Part shown: piece by piece, positions 53,501-63,479 of the stretch | How positions within the stretch are numbered: position 1 is the stretch's first letter | How the letters are laid out: each line of letters opens with the position of its first letter | Translations under genes and position numbers: made by a program | Source: Litoditis marina | Taxonomy: Eukaryota > Nematoda > Chromadorea > Rhabditida > Rhabditidae | Direction of reading: 5' to 3' | DNA length: 64,000 nt | Assembly: GCA_964036275.1 (NCBI GenBank) | Contig: OZ038434.1 | Coordinates: 19,209,879 to 19,273,878 of the forward strand | The notes under the pieces: model-generated | The model's database searches: none | Told to the model about the DNA's origin: nothing | Seen by the model: only the letters and a program-made list of their open reading frames with translations

Positions 53501-56500
53501 GATGTCTTGAGGTTTCTGCGGATTTCGGATGCGATACGTCGATCAGTACACGCACGTGAGGGTGAAATAGAGCTGTCTAAACATGAACGAATTACTGTAG
53601 TGAACTGATGCTCTGGAACCTTCTCTAACAATACTTTTATTCAGTTTTCTGTATTTGTGGTAATGAGAAGATAAAGATGTCTTGAGTTTTTTGCGGATTT
53701 CGGGTGCGATACGTCGTTCAGTACACGCACGTGAGGGTGAAATAGAGTTGTCTTAACATGAACGAATTACTGTAGTGAACTGATGCTCTGGAACCTTCTC
53801 TAACAATACTTTTATTCAGTTTTCTGTTTTTGTGGTGTTGAGAATATAGAGATGTCTTGAGGTTTCTGCGAAATTCGGATGCGATACATCAGTCAGTACA
53901 CGCACGTGAGGGTGAAATAGAGTTGTCTAAACATGAACGAATTACTGTAGTAAACTGATGATCTGGAACCTTGTCTAACAATACTTTTATTCAGTTTTCT
54001 GTATTTGTGGTGATGAGAATATAAAGATGTCTTGAGGTTTCCGCGGATTTCGGATGCGATACGTCAGTCAGTACACGCACGTGAGGGTGAAATAGAGTTG
54101 TCTAAACATTCACAAATTACTGTAGTGAACTGATGCTCTGGAGCCTTCTCTAACAACACTTTTATTCAGTTTTCTGTATTTGTGGTGTTGAGAAAATAAA
54201 GATGTCTTGAGTTTTCTGCGGATTTCGGATGCGATACGTTGGTCAGTACACGCACGTGAGAGTAAAATAGAGTTGCCTAAACATGAAAAAAATACTGTAG
54301 TGAACTGATGCTTTGGAAACTTCTCTAACAATAGTTTTATTCAGTTTTCTGTATTTGTGGTGATGAGAAGATAAAGATGTCGTGAGGTTTCTACGGTGTT
54401 CGGATGCGATACGTCGGTCAGTACACGCACGTGAGGGTGAAATAGAGTTGTCTAAACATGAACGAATTACTGTAGTGAACTGATGATCTGGAACCTTCTC
54501 TAACAATACTTTTATTCAGTTTTCTGTATTTGTGGTAATGAGAAGATAAAGATGTCGTGAGGTTTCTGCGGTGTTCGGATGCGATACGTCGGTCAGTACA
54601 CGCACGTGAGGGTGAAATAGAGTTGTCTAAACATGAACGAATTACTGTAGTGAACTGATGCTCTGGAACCTTCTCTAACAATACTTTTATTCAGTTTTCT
54701 GTATTTGTGGTAATGAGAAGATAAAGATGTCGTGAGGTTTCTGCGGATTTCGGATGCGATACGTCGGTCAGTACACGCACGTGAGGGTGAAATAGAGTTG
54801 TCTAAACATGAACGAATTACTGTAGTGAACTGATGATCTGGAACCTTGTCTAACAATACTTTTATTCAGTTTTCTGTATTTGTGGTGATGAGAAGATAAA
54901 GATGTCGTGAGGTTTCTACGGTGTTCGGATGCGATACGTCGGTCAGTACACGCACGTGAGGGTGAAATAGAGTTGTCTAAACATGAACGAATTACTGTAG
55001 TGAACTGATGATCTGGAACCTTGTCTAACAATACTTTTATTCAGTTTTCTGTATTTGTGGTGTTGAGAATATAGAGATGTCTTGAGGTTTCTGCGGATTT
55101 TGGATGCGATACGTCGGTCAGTACACGCACGTGTGGGTGAAATAGAGTTGTCTAAACATGAACGAATTACTGTAGTAAACTTATGCTCTGGAACCTTCTC
55201 TAACAATACTTTTATTCAGTTTTCTGTATGTGTGGTGTTGAGAATATAGAGATGTCTTGAGGTTTCTGCGGATTTCGGATGCGATACGTCGATCAGTACA
55301 CGCACGTGAGGGTGAAATAGAGTTGTCTAAACATGAACGAATTACTGTAGTGAACTGATGATCTGGAACCTTGTCTAACAATACTTTTATTCAGTTTTCT
55401 GTATTTGTGGTGTTGAGAATATAGAGATGTCTTGAGGTTTTTGCGGATTTCGGGTGCGATACGTCGTTCAGTACACGCACGCGAGGGTGAAATAGAGTTG
55501 TCTTAACATGAACGAATTACTGTAGTGAACTGATGCTCTGGAACCTTCTCTAACAATACTTTTATTCAGTTTTCTGTATTTGTGGTACTGAGAATATAGA
55601 GATGTATTGAGGTTTCTGCTGATTTCGGATGCGATACGTCAGTCAGTACACGCACGTGAGGGTGAAATAGAGTTGTCTGAACATGAACGAGTTACTCTAG
55701 TGAACTGATGCACTGGAACCTTCTGTAACAATACTTTTATTCAGTTTTCTGTATTTGTGGTGTTGAGAATATAGAGATGTCTTGAGGTTTCTGCGAAATT
55801 CGGATGCGATACGTCAGTCAGTACACGCACGTGAGGGTGAAATAGAGTTGTCTGAACATGAACGAGTTACTGTAGTGAACTGATGCACTGGAACCTTCTG
55901 TAACAATACTTTTATTCAGTTTGCTGTATTTGTGGTGTTGAGAATATAAAGATGTCTTGAGGTTTCTGCGGATTTCGGATGCGATACGTCGGTCAGTACA
56001 CGCACGCGAGGGTGAAATAGAGTTGTCTGAACATAAACGAATTACTGTAGTGAACTGATGCTCTGGAACCTTCTCTAACAATACTTTTATTCAGTTTTCT
56101 GTATTTGTGGTATTGAGAATATAGAGATGTCTTGAGGTTTCTGCTGATTTCGGATGCGATACGTCAGTCAGTACACGCACGTGTGGGTGAAATAGAGTTG
56201 TCTTAACATGAACGAATTACTGTAGTGAACTGATGCTCTGGAACCTTCTCTAACAATACTTTTATTCAGTTTTCTGTATTTGTGGTGTTGAGAATATAGA
56301 GATGTCTTGAGGTTTCTGCGAAATTCGGATGCGATACGTCAGTCAGTACACGCACGTGAGGGTGAAATAAAGTTGTCTGAACATTAACGAGTTACTGTAG
56401 TGAACTGATGCACTGGAACCTTCTGTAACAATACTTTTATTCAGTTTTCTGTATTTGTGGTGTTGAGAATATAAAGATGTCTTGAGGTTTCTGCTGATTT

Positions 56501-57195
56501 CGGATGCGATACGTCAGTCAGTACACGCACGTGAGGGTGAAATAGAGTTGTCTAAACATGAACGAATTACTGTAGTGAACTGATGATCTGGAACCTTGTC
56601 TAACAATACTTTTATTCAGTTTTCTGTATTTGTGGTAATGAGAAGATAAAGATGCCGTGAGGTTTCTGCGGATTTCGGATGCGATACGTCGGTCAGTACA
56701 CGCACGTGAGGGTGAAATAGAGTTGTCTAAACATGAACGAGTTACTGTAGCGAACTGATGATCTGGAACCTTGTCTAACAATACTTTTATTCAGTTTTCT
56801 GTATTTGTGGTGTTGAGAATATAAAGATGTCTTGAGGTTTCTGCTGATTTCGGATGCGATACGTCAGTCAGTACACGCACGTGAGGGTGAAATAGAGTTG
56901 TCTAAACATGAACGAATTACTGTAGTGAACTGATGATCTGGAACCCTGTCTAACAATACTTTTATTCAGTTTTCTGTATTTGTGGTAATGAGAAGATAAA
57001 GATGCCGTGAGGTTTCTGCGGATTTCGGATGCGATACGTCGGTCAGTACACGCACGCGAGGGTGAAATAGAGTTGTCTGAACATAAACGAATTACTGTAG
57101 TGAACTGATGCTCTGGAACCTTCTCTAACAATACTTTTATTCAGTTTTCTGTATTTGTGGTGTTGAGAATATATAGATGTCTTGAGGTTTCTGCG

Positions 57196-57244
57196 CAATA
57201 AAGCACACGGCTGAAATAGTTGGCGTAAAAGATTATTATTATAT
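57196..57244 (+). mobile_element. 5'-truncated SINE, last 49 bp, at the B/A junction
   Basis: It is the reverse complement of the left part of the inserts at 469-706 and 3105-3342: CAATAAAGCACACGGC ... GTAAAAG followed by the ATT-rich tail. It is joined to A sequence (TGTTTCCTGAAGAC) at exactly the same A-unit position as the full copies. The other end is fused directly to a B monomer with only 2-4 bp of possible microhomology. The B satellite therefore broke into an A array that already carried the SINE. Confidence 0.85.
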
Positions 57245-60200
57245 TGTTTCCTGAAGACAAAAAGTAAACAGGTTGTCCAATTTTTGTCCCGAGGAAATGT
57301 TTTCAACATCCTTGAGGACAAAAGGTGGACAGATTGTCCAGTTGGTTTCCTGAAGACACAAATTAAACAAATTGTCCAATTTTTGTCCCGTGGAAATGTT
57401 TTCAACATCCTTGAGGACAAAAAGTGGACAGATTGTCCAGTTTGTTTCTTGAAGACAAAAAATAAACAGGTTGTCCACTTTTTGTCCCGAGGTAATGTTT
57501 TCAACATCCTTGAGGACAAAAGGTGGACAGATTGTCCAGTTGGTTTCCTGAAGACAAAAAGTAAACAGGTTGTCCAATTTTTGTCCCGAGGAAATGTTTT
57601 CAACATCCTTGAGGACAAAAAGTGGACAGATTGTCCAATTTTTGTCCCGAGGTAATGTTTTCAACATCCTTGAGGACAAAAGATGGACAGATTGTCCAGT
57701 TGGTTTCCTGAAGACAAAAAGTAAACAGGTTGTCCAATTTTTGTCCCGAAGAAATGTTTTCAACATCCTTGGGGACAGAAAGTGGACAGATTGTCTAATT
57801 TTTGTCCCAAGGTAATGTTTTCAACATCCTTGAGGACAAAAGGTGGACAGATTGTCCAGTTGGTTTCCTGAAGACAAAAAGTAAACAGGTTGTCCAATTT
57901 TTGTCCCGAGGAAATGTTTTCAACATCCTTGAGGACAAAAAGTGGACAGATTGTCCAGTTTGTTTCCTGAAGACAAAAAGTAAACAGGTTGTTCAATTTT
58001 TGTCCCGAGGAAAGTTTTTCAATATCCTTGAGGACAAAAAGTGGACAGATTGTCCAGTTTGTTTCCTGAAGACAAAGAGTTAACAGGTTGTCCAATTTTT
58101 GTCCTGAGGAATCTTTTTCGAGATCCTTGAGGACAAAAGGTGGACAGATTGTCCAGTTTGTTTCCTGAAGACAAAAAGTAAACAGGTTGTCCAATTTTTG
58201 TCCCGAGGAAAGTTTTTCAATATCCTTGAGAACAAAAAGTGGACAGATTGTCCAGTTTGTTTCCTGAAGACAAAGAGTTAACAGGTTGTCCAATGTTTGT
58301 CCTGAGGAAATGTTTTCAACATCCTTGAGGACAAAAAGTGAACAGATTGTCCAATTTTTGTCCCGAGGTAATGTTTTCAACATCCTTGAGGACAAAAGGT
58401 GGACAGATTGTCCAGTCCAGTTGGTTTCCTGAAGACAAAAAGTAAACAGGTTGTCCAATTTTTGTCCCGAGGAAATGTTTTCAACATCCTTGAGGACAAA
58501 AGGTGGACAGATTAACCAGTTGGTTTCCTGAAGACAAAAATTAAACAAGTTGTCCAATTTTTGTCCCAAGGAAATGTTTTCAACATCCTTGAGGACAAAA
58601 AGTGGACAGATTGTCCAGTTTGTTTCCTGAAGACAAAAAGTAAACAGGTTGTCCAATTTTTGTCCCGAGGAAAGTTTTTCAATATCCTTGAGGACAAAAA
58701 GTGGACAGATTTCCAGTTTGTTTCCTGAAGACAAAAAGTTAACATGTTGTCCAATTTTTGTCCCGAGGAAATGTTTTCAACATCCTTGAGGACAAAAAGT
58801 GGACAGATTGTCCAGTTTGTTTCCTGAAGACAAAAAGTAAACAGGTTGTCCAATTTTTGTCCCGAGGTAATGTTTTCAACATCCTTGAGGACAAAAGGTG
58901 GACAGATTGTCCAGTTGGTTTCCTGAAGACAAAAAGTAAACAGGTTGTCCAGTTTTTGTCCCGAAGAAATGTTTTCAACGTCCTTGGGGACAGAAAGTGG
59001 ACAGATTGTCCAATTTTTGTCCCAAGGTAATGTTTTCAACATCCTTGAGGACAAAAGGTGGACAGATTGTCCAGTTGGTTTCCTGAAGACAAAAAGTGAA
59101 AAAGTCGTCCAATTTTTGTCCCGAGGAAATGTTTTCAACATCCTTGAGGACAAAAAGTGAACAGATTGTCCAATTTTTGTCCCGAGGTAATGTTTTCAAC
59201 ATCCTTGAGGACAAAAGGTGGACAGATTGTCCAGTCCAGTTAGTTTCCTGAAGACAAAAAGTAAACAGGTTGTCCACTTTTGTCCCGAGGTAATGTTTTC
59301 AACATCCTTGAGGACAAAAGGTGGACAGATTGTCCAGTTGGTTTCCTGAAGACAAAAAGTAAACAGGTTGTCCAATTTTTGTCCCGAGGAAATGTTTTCA
59401 ACATCCTCGAGAACAAAAAGTGGACAGATTGTCCAATTTTTGTCCAAACAGGTTGTCCAATTTTTGTCCCGAGGAAAGTTTTTCAATATCCTTGAGGACA
59501 AAAAGTGGACAGATTTTCCAGTTGGTTTCCTGAAGACAAAAAGTAAACAGGTTGTCCAATTTTTGTCCCGAGGTAATGTTTTCAACATCCTTGAGGACAA
59601 AAAGTGGACAGATTGTCCAGTTTGTTTCCTGAAGACAAAAAGTAAACAGGTTGTCCAATTTTTGTCCCGAGGTAATGTTTTCAACATCCTTGAGGACAAA
59701 AGGTGGACAGATTGTCCAGTTGGTTTCCTGAAGACAAAAAGTAAACAGGTTGTCCAATTTTTGTCCCGAAGAAATGTTTTCAACATCCTTGGGGACAGAA
59801 AGTGGACAGATTGTCCAATTTTTGTCCCAAGGTAATGTTTTCAACATCCTTGAGGACAAAAGGTGGACAGATTGTCCAGTTGGTTTCCTGAAGACAAAAA
59901 GTGAACAGGTCGTCCAATTTTTGTCCCGAGGAAATGTTTTCAACATCCTTGAGGACAAAAAGTGAACAGATTGTCCAATTTTTGTCCCGAGGAAAGTTTT
60001 TCAATATCCTTGAGGACAAAAAGTGGACAGATTGTCCAGTCCAGTTTGTTTCCTGAAGACAAAAAGTAAACAGGTTGTCCAATTTTTGTCCCGAGGAAAG
60101 TTTTTCAATATCCTTGAGGACAAAAAGTGGACAGATTGTCCAGTTTGTTTCCTGAAGACAAAAAGTAAACAGGTTGTCCAATTTTTGTCCCGAGGTAATG

Positions 60201-60634
60201 TTTTCAACATCCTTGAGGACAAAAGGTGGACAGATTGTCCAGTTGGTTTCCTGAAGACAAAAAGTAAACAGGTTGTCCAATTTTTGTCCCGAAGAAATGT
60301 TTTCAACATACTTGGGGACAGAAAGTGGACAGATTGTCCAATTTTTGTCCCAAGGTAATGTTTTCAACATCCTTGAGGACAAAAGGTGGACAGATTGTCC
60401 AGTTGGTTTCCTGAAGACAAAAAGTGAACAGGTCGTCCAATTTTTGTCCCGAGGAAATGTTTTCAACATCCTTGAGGACAAAAAGTGAACAGATTGTCCA
60501 ATTTTTGTCCCGAGGTAATGTTTTCAACATCCTTGAGGACAAAAGGTGGACAGATTGTCCAGTCCAGTTGGTTTCCTGAAGACAAAAAGTAAACAGGTTG
60601 TCCAATTTTTGTCCCGAGGAAAGTTTTTCAATAT
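57245..60634 (-). repeat. Satellite family A array, minus orientation, block 1
   Basis: Same 61 + 38 bp modules as 1-6956, reverse-complemented, including the extra five-base GGACT marker (near 58,410, 59,232, 60,040 and 60,560). A ~523-bp sub-block recurs (59,750-59,965 resembles 60,273-60,488). One irregular unit near 59,440 lacks most of a module. Open frames on both strands (up to 324 codons at 57,760-58,734 on the minus strand) follow from the 99-bp period. Confidence 0.95.
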
Positions 60635-61155
60635 AAGACGCTGCAATCTAAATTATTTTCATAATCGAGTTTATTCCAGGAAAAGGAGACAAAATGGGAA
60701 GATGGAAAAAACGCCTTCCATTTGTTATGAAAAGAAGATTATTTGGGATGTTTTCTGGTTAATAAATTGTTCTCAAAATATGCTGTTTGTGGAGTAAAGA
60801 ATGATTAATTACCCGAGGTAAACTCCCAAAAACCATGTATTCTTCGTTATTATAGGGGATATGTGTAGTTGAGCAAGGAGCACACAATTTCAAACATTTA
60901 TTTTTTGGGAGCACACAATTTCAATCATTTATTTTTTGGGAACACAAATTTTCAATCATTTATTTTTTGGGAACACAAATTTTCAATCATTTATTTTTTG
61001 GGAACACAAATTTTCAATCATTTATTTTTTGGGAACACAAAATTTCAATCATTTATTTTTTGGGAACACCAACATTCGATTACTTGTTGCTTGAAATGTG
61101 CGCAGAAAGAACTTTGAAATGTTTACTGCATGGAATTCGTTATGTGGGACAATGG
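60635..61155. other. ~520-bp non-satellite insert in the inverted A array
   Basis: AT-rich sequence that replaces about half an A unit: the array stops after TTTTTCAATAT and resumes in GACAAAAAGTAAACAGG. No target duplication or terminal repeat is visible. A 22-codon ATG frame at 60,694-60,762 is too short to call. The right part is the 31-bp minisatellite described separately; the rest (60,635-60,876) has no recognisable feature. Confidence 0.7.
60877..61093 (+). repeat. 31-bp minisatellite, about seven copies
   Basis: Units start at 60,877, 60,908, 60,939, 60,970, 61,001, 61,032 and 61,063. The unit begins GGAACACAAATTTTCAATCA and ends TTTATTTTTTG. Copies 3-5 are identical, copies 1, 2 and 6 differ by 1-4 bases, and copy 7 is degenerate. 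The open frames across it shift phase every unit because 31 is not a multiple of three, so it is not coding. Confidence 0.9.
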
Positions 61156-61830
61156 TGGACAAAAAGTAAACAGGTTGTCCAATTTTTGTCCCGAGGAAAG
61201 TTTTTCAATATCCTTGAGGACAAAAAGTGGACAGATTGTCCAGTTTGTTTCCTGAAGACAAAGAGTTAACAGGTTGTCCAATTTTTGTCCTGAGGAAATG
61301 TTTTCAACATCCTTGAGGACAAAAAGTGAACAGATTGTCCAATTTTTGTCCCGAGGTAATGTTTTCAACATCCTTGAGGACAAAAGGTGGACAGATTGTC
61401 CAGTCCAGTTGGTTTCCTAAAGACAAAAAGTAAACAGGTTGTCCAATTTTTGTCTCGAGGAAATGTTTTCAACATCCTTGAGGACAAAAGGGGGACAGAT
61501 TGTCCAGTTGGTTTCCTGAAGACAAAAATTAAACAAGTTGTCCAATTTTTGTCCCGAGGAAATGTTTTCAACATCCTTGAGGACAAAAAGTGGACAGATT
61601 GTCCAGTTTGTTTCCTGAAGACAAAAAGTAAACAGGTTGTCCACTTTTTGTCCCGAGGTAATGTTTTCAACATCCTTGAGGACAAAAAGTGGACAGATTG
61701 TCCAGTTTGTTTCCTGAAGACAAAAAGTAAACAGGTTGTCCAATTTTTGTCCCGAGGAAAGTTTTTCAATATCCTTGAGGACAAAAAGTGGACAGATTGT
61801 CCAGTTTGTTTCCTGAAGACAAAGAGTTAA
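61156..61830 (-). repeat. Satellite family A array, minus orientation, block 2 (array end)
   Basis: Seven or so A units in minus orientation, ending at GAAGACAAAGAGTTAA (61,830), after which the sequence is unique. This is the outer boundary of the satellite domain inside the window. Confidence 0.95.
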
Positions 61831-62324
61831 AGACCAAGGGTCACGCCAACATTGAAAATGAGACTAGTTTTGGATTATATTCTATGTCCCCTGTTGCATA
61901 AGTACCCGAAATACCATTTTTTAATTCATGATGTGCAAAATTTTTGATGTGTTTTTCAATTTTTTTCAAATTCCCGCCGCGCTCCTAGTTGCTCCTAATT
62001 TTGGCAGTGTATCACGTACTTGCCATCATACCGTACCCTAGCGGTTTTTACCGCTCAATGCGATGCGGCGTTTTTTCTAAATTCTCGGTTATATTTTATC
62101 ATTATCGCTCTATAATTCTGTATTCTCGAATTTTATTGTCAGTAACATTCATTTGATTGGTATAATAACTTCTTTGTGGGTATGTGATCATCTTGCGATT
62201 ATAGAGTCTCGAATTCAAACAAACAGCTCAATTCTATATTTTAACATTAATTTTGTCTGATCTGATTAAGCGTTTTCTGCCAGTGTACATCCTTTTCTGC
62301 TTTCTCGTTAACTGGATTAAGTAT
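61831..62324. other. Low-copy DNA between the satellite edge and the candidate gene
   Basis: AT-rich unique sequence. It has a TTCCCGCC motif at 61,971-61,978 (E2F-like, but such 8-mers occur by chance) and a small perfect hairpin at 62,040-62,055. A 29-codon ATG frame at 61,858-61,947 has no good splice donor linking it to the downstream exons. A possible splice acceptor (TTGTCAG near 62,142) and donor (GTATGT at 62,178) bracket a 35-bp stretch whose phase does not match the next exon. No clear promoter is seen. Confidence 0.5.
62040..62055. repeat. Small perfect hairpin
   Basis: AGCGGT, a TTTT loop, then ACCGCT: a 6-bp stem. It is not followed by a T run, so it does not look like a transcription terminator. 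Function unknown. Confidence 0.4.
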
Positions 62325-63226
62325 ATGAGTTTTGCGTGTTGCTTTCACGTCAAAGTTGATGCAACGTACGATCAATATGTTTATACTCTCATTAGATGTG
62401 GTGTTTTGTACTTTCTCTACGTATATTTTGTAAAATATGTCTTATCTTCGTCTGTTTCCAGGAAGACACTCGAAATTCTGCCTGGGCACATTGTGATGTG
62501 GACAACTGACAAAGTTTCGAGGTGAGTTTCCATTCAACGTTTTCTTTTCGTACAACATGTTTCGTTACTTACACTATGCCAATGAATTTGTAGCAATCAA
62601 CATATTAACTTTTATTAGTAGTTAGAAAACGCCAGAAAGGTGACTGGCCTACCGAGAAGAGTCATTTTGAAACTACGAAATGATTAAAATACGGTAATTT
62701 CTAAGATTTTGCGAAGAAAATTCGACAATTCGCTAATTATAACCCAATCCTAATTGTAAGATTTTGAAGCAACTTTGCCATTTCCTAACGTGAATGGTAA
62801 CAAACTATTATTTTCTGCCAATATAAACTTTTATCTCTACATTGACCGGGTCTGAAACATGACGAGTTATTTCATTAGAAATCGAGTTTAGAACATTTGT
62901 ATATTATATATAATCTCCGCAGGTTTTCTCCCTTCTTGTAGCTCTTTCTCTTTCATTCGTGTTATCGCGTATATCTCGAATTTGTCTGTTTTCAGAGCTA
63001 TCTTCGACGTCAATTTGCACGATTTGCCGAGTACAACTACGAATAAAAAAGTGAGTCACGAGTCAACGTTTCATTTCATACAACTCTTATCGTAAATTTC
63101 TCTTTTTTGAACGTACAGCACCTAAAATATCAACTTTATCGTGTGGCCAAAAAAACAACAACCGATAATCCTTGTACTAATCTATGGGAGATGATACCCA
63201 AGCTGTCATGTTCCATAAATTCTTAA
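62325..63226 (+). CDS. Candidate spliced gene, three exons, unknown product
   Basis: Three stretches join in one frame through consensus splice sites. Exon 1 ends at 62,521 before GTGAGTTT; exon 2 is 62,996-63,050 (acceptor TGTTTTCAG, donor GTGAGTCA); exon 3 is 63,119-63,226 (acceptor ACGTACAG) and ends in TAA. The phase is preserved at both joins (two bases carried into exon 2, none into exon 3). If it starts at the ATG at 62,325, the product is 119 residues with one hydrophobic stretch at about residues 18-40 and a lysine- and threonine-rich C-terminal third. Alternatively 62,462 is the first base of an internal exon after acceptor TGTTTCCAG, with earlier exons not found; the AT-rich 62,325-62,461 looks more like intron, which favours this. 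I do not recognise the protein. A chance arrangement is possible. Confidence 0.4.
62462..62521 (+). other. Candidate coding exon A (60 bp)
   Basis: It is flanked by acceptor GTCTGTTTCCAG and donor GTGAGTTTCC. Of its three frames, the one that matches the downstream exons encodes KTLEILPGHIVMWTTDKVS plus two bases of the next codon. The other two frames contain stops. Confidence 0.45.
62996..63050 (+). other. Candidate coding exon B (55 bp)
   Basis: It is flanked by acceptor TTTGTCTGTTTTCAG and donor GTGAGTCACG. In phase with exon A it encodes AIFDVNLHDLPSTTTNKK after completing an arginine codon. The preceding intron is 474 bp (62,522-62,995) and the following one 68 bp (63,051-63,118). Confidence 0.45.
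63119..63226 (+). other. Candidate terminal exon C (108 bp, ends in TAA)
   Basis: It follows acceptor GAACGTACAG. In the phase set by exon B it is open for 35 codons, begins HLKYQLYRVAKK and stops at TAA 63,224-63,226. The acceptor lacks a strong pyrimidine run immediately before it, which makes it the weakest of the three. Confidence 0.4.
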
Positions 63227-63270
63227 CACGGGGCTCTTTCTGTTCCCTCGAAACGTCGCTTAGTTTAATT

Positions 63271-63350
63271 GAAAACGGGTTCCATTTCCTAGAACAGTAA
63301 CATCTTACTGGAAAACGGGTTCCATTTAGTAGAACAGTAACAACTTACTG
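63271..63350 (+). repeat. 40-bp direct tandem duplication
   Basis: 63,271-63,310 and 63,311-63,350 both begin GAAAACGGGTTCCATTT and end in CTTACTG, with three differences. It lies just past the stop codon of the candidate gene, so in its possible 3' untranslated region. Confidence 0.9.
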
Positions 63351-63473
63351 GCGGGTCGCGGGTGCGTGTTTTCGGAACCTTTGCGGGAATTACAAGAACT
63401 ATTTAAGTCCTCAGCCCACTTAGCATGGAAAACCGCTTCCTCTCAAAACTCAACCGCTTATCTTTTAAATTTG

Positions 63474-63479
63474 AATAAA
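63474..63479 (+). terminator. Possible polyadenylation signal AATAAA
   Basis: Canonical hexamer 248 bp after the candidate stop codon, followed by a T-rich stretch. The position is plausible for the gene at 62,325-63,226, but the hexamer is common in AT-rich DNA. Confidence 0.35.

Larger units (their letters stand above)
31186..57195 (-). repeat. Satellite family B array, minus orientation (175-bp monomer)
   Basis: About 149 monomers of the same family as 7775-31185, reverse-complemented. Length is very regular (175 bp, with isolated 174-bp monomers near 44,537 and 49,436). The part nearest the inversion point (31.2-35.9 kb) is a distinct subfamily with CATTAACGAATTAC, GCTTTGGAAACTTC and AATAATTTTATTC, which was not seen in the left arm. 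The distal part (51-57 kb) shares variants such as GGAACATTGTC with the distal left arm. The array ends at 57195 inside a monomer (after TTTCTGCG). Confidence 0.97.

Noticed and set aside
7775..57195. Recurring 66-, 70-, 87- and 145-codon frames in family B
   Set aside because: The same peptide repeats every 175 bp in a shifting frame and stops at a fixed TGA in each monomer. They are shadows of the satellite. Many start at TTG and not ATG.
7775..57195. CRISPR-like array
   Set aside because: Monomers are contiguous 175-bp units that vary throughout. There are no short conserved repeats alternating with unique spacers and no cas genes.
7775..57195. CACGTG as a conserved E-box in each B monomer
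   Set aside because: The site varies freely (CACGTG, CGCGTG, CATGTG, CAAGTG) between monomers, so it is not under visible constraint as a binding site.
7775..57195. CENP-B box in the B monomer
   Set aside because: No stretch matches the usual TTCG....A..CGGG pattern. TTCGTTCATG lacks the required downstream bases.
60694..60762. 22-codon basic peptide frame in the insert
   Set aside because: Too short, no context, and inside DNA that interrupts a satellite.
60546..60797. 83-codon frame crossing the A array into the insert
   Set aside because: Its first half is A satellite and its second half is unrelated insert, so it is an accidental fusion.
61858..61947. 29-codon ATG frame as a first exon of the candidate gene
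   Set aside because: No credible donor lies inside it, and no intron joins it in phase to exon A.
62253..62525. Single-exon 90-codon gene
   Set aside because: The apparent start is TTG, and the end runs 4 bases past a GTGAGT donor. The open stretch is better explained by an exon read through its splice sites.
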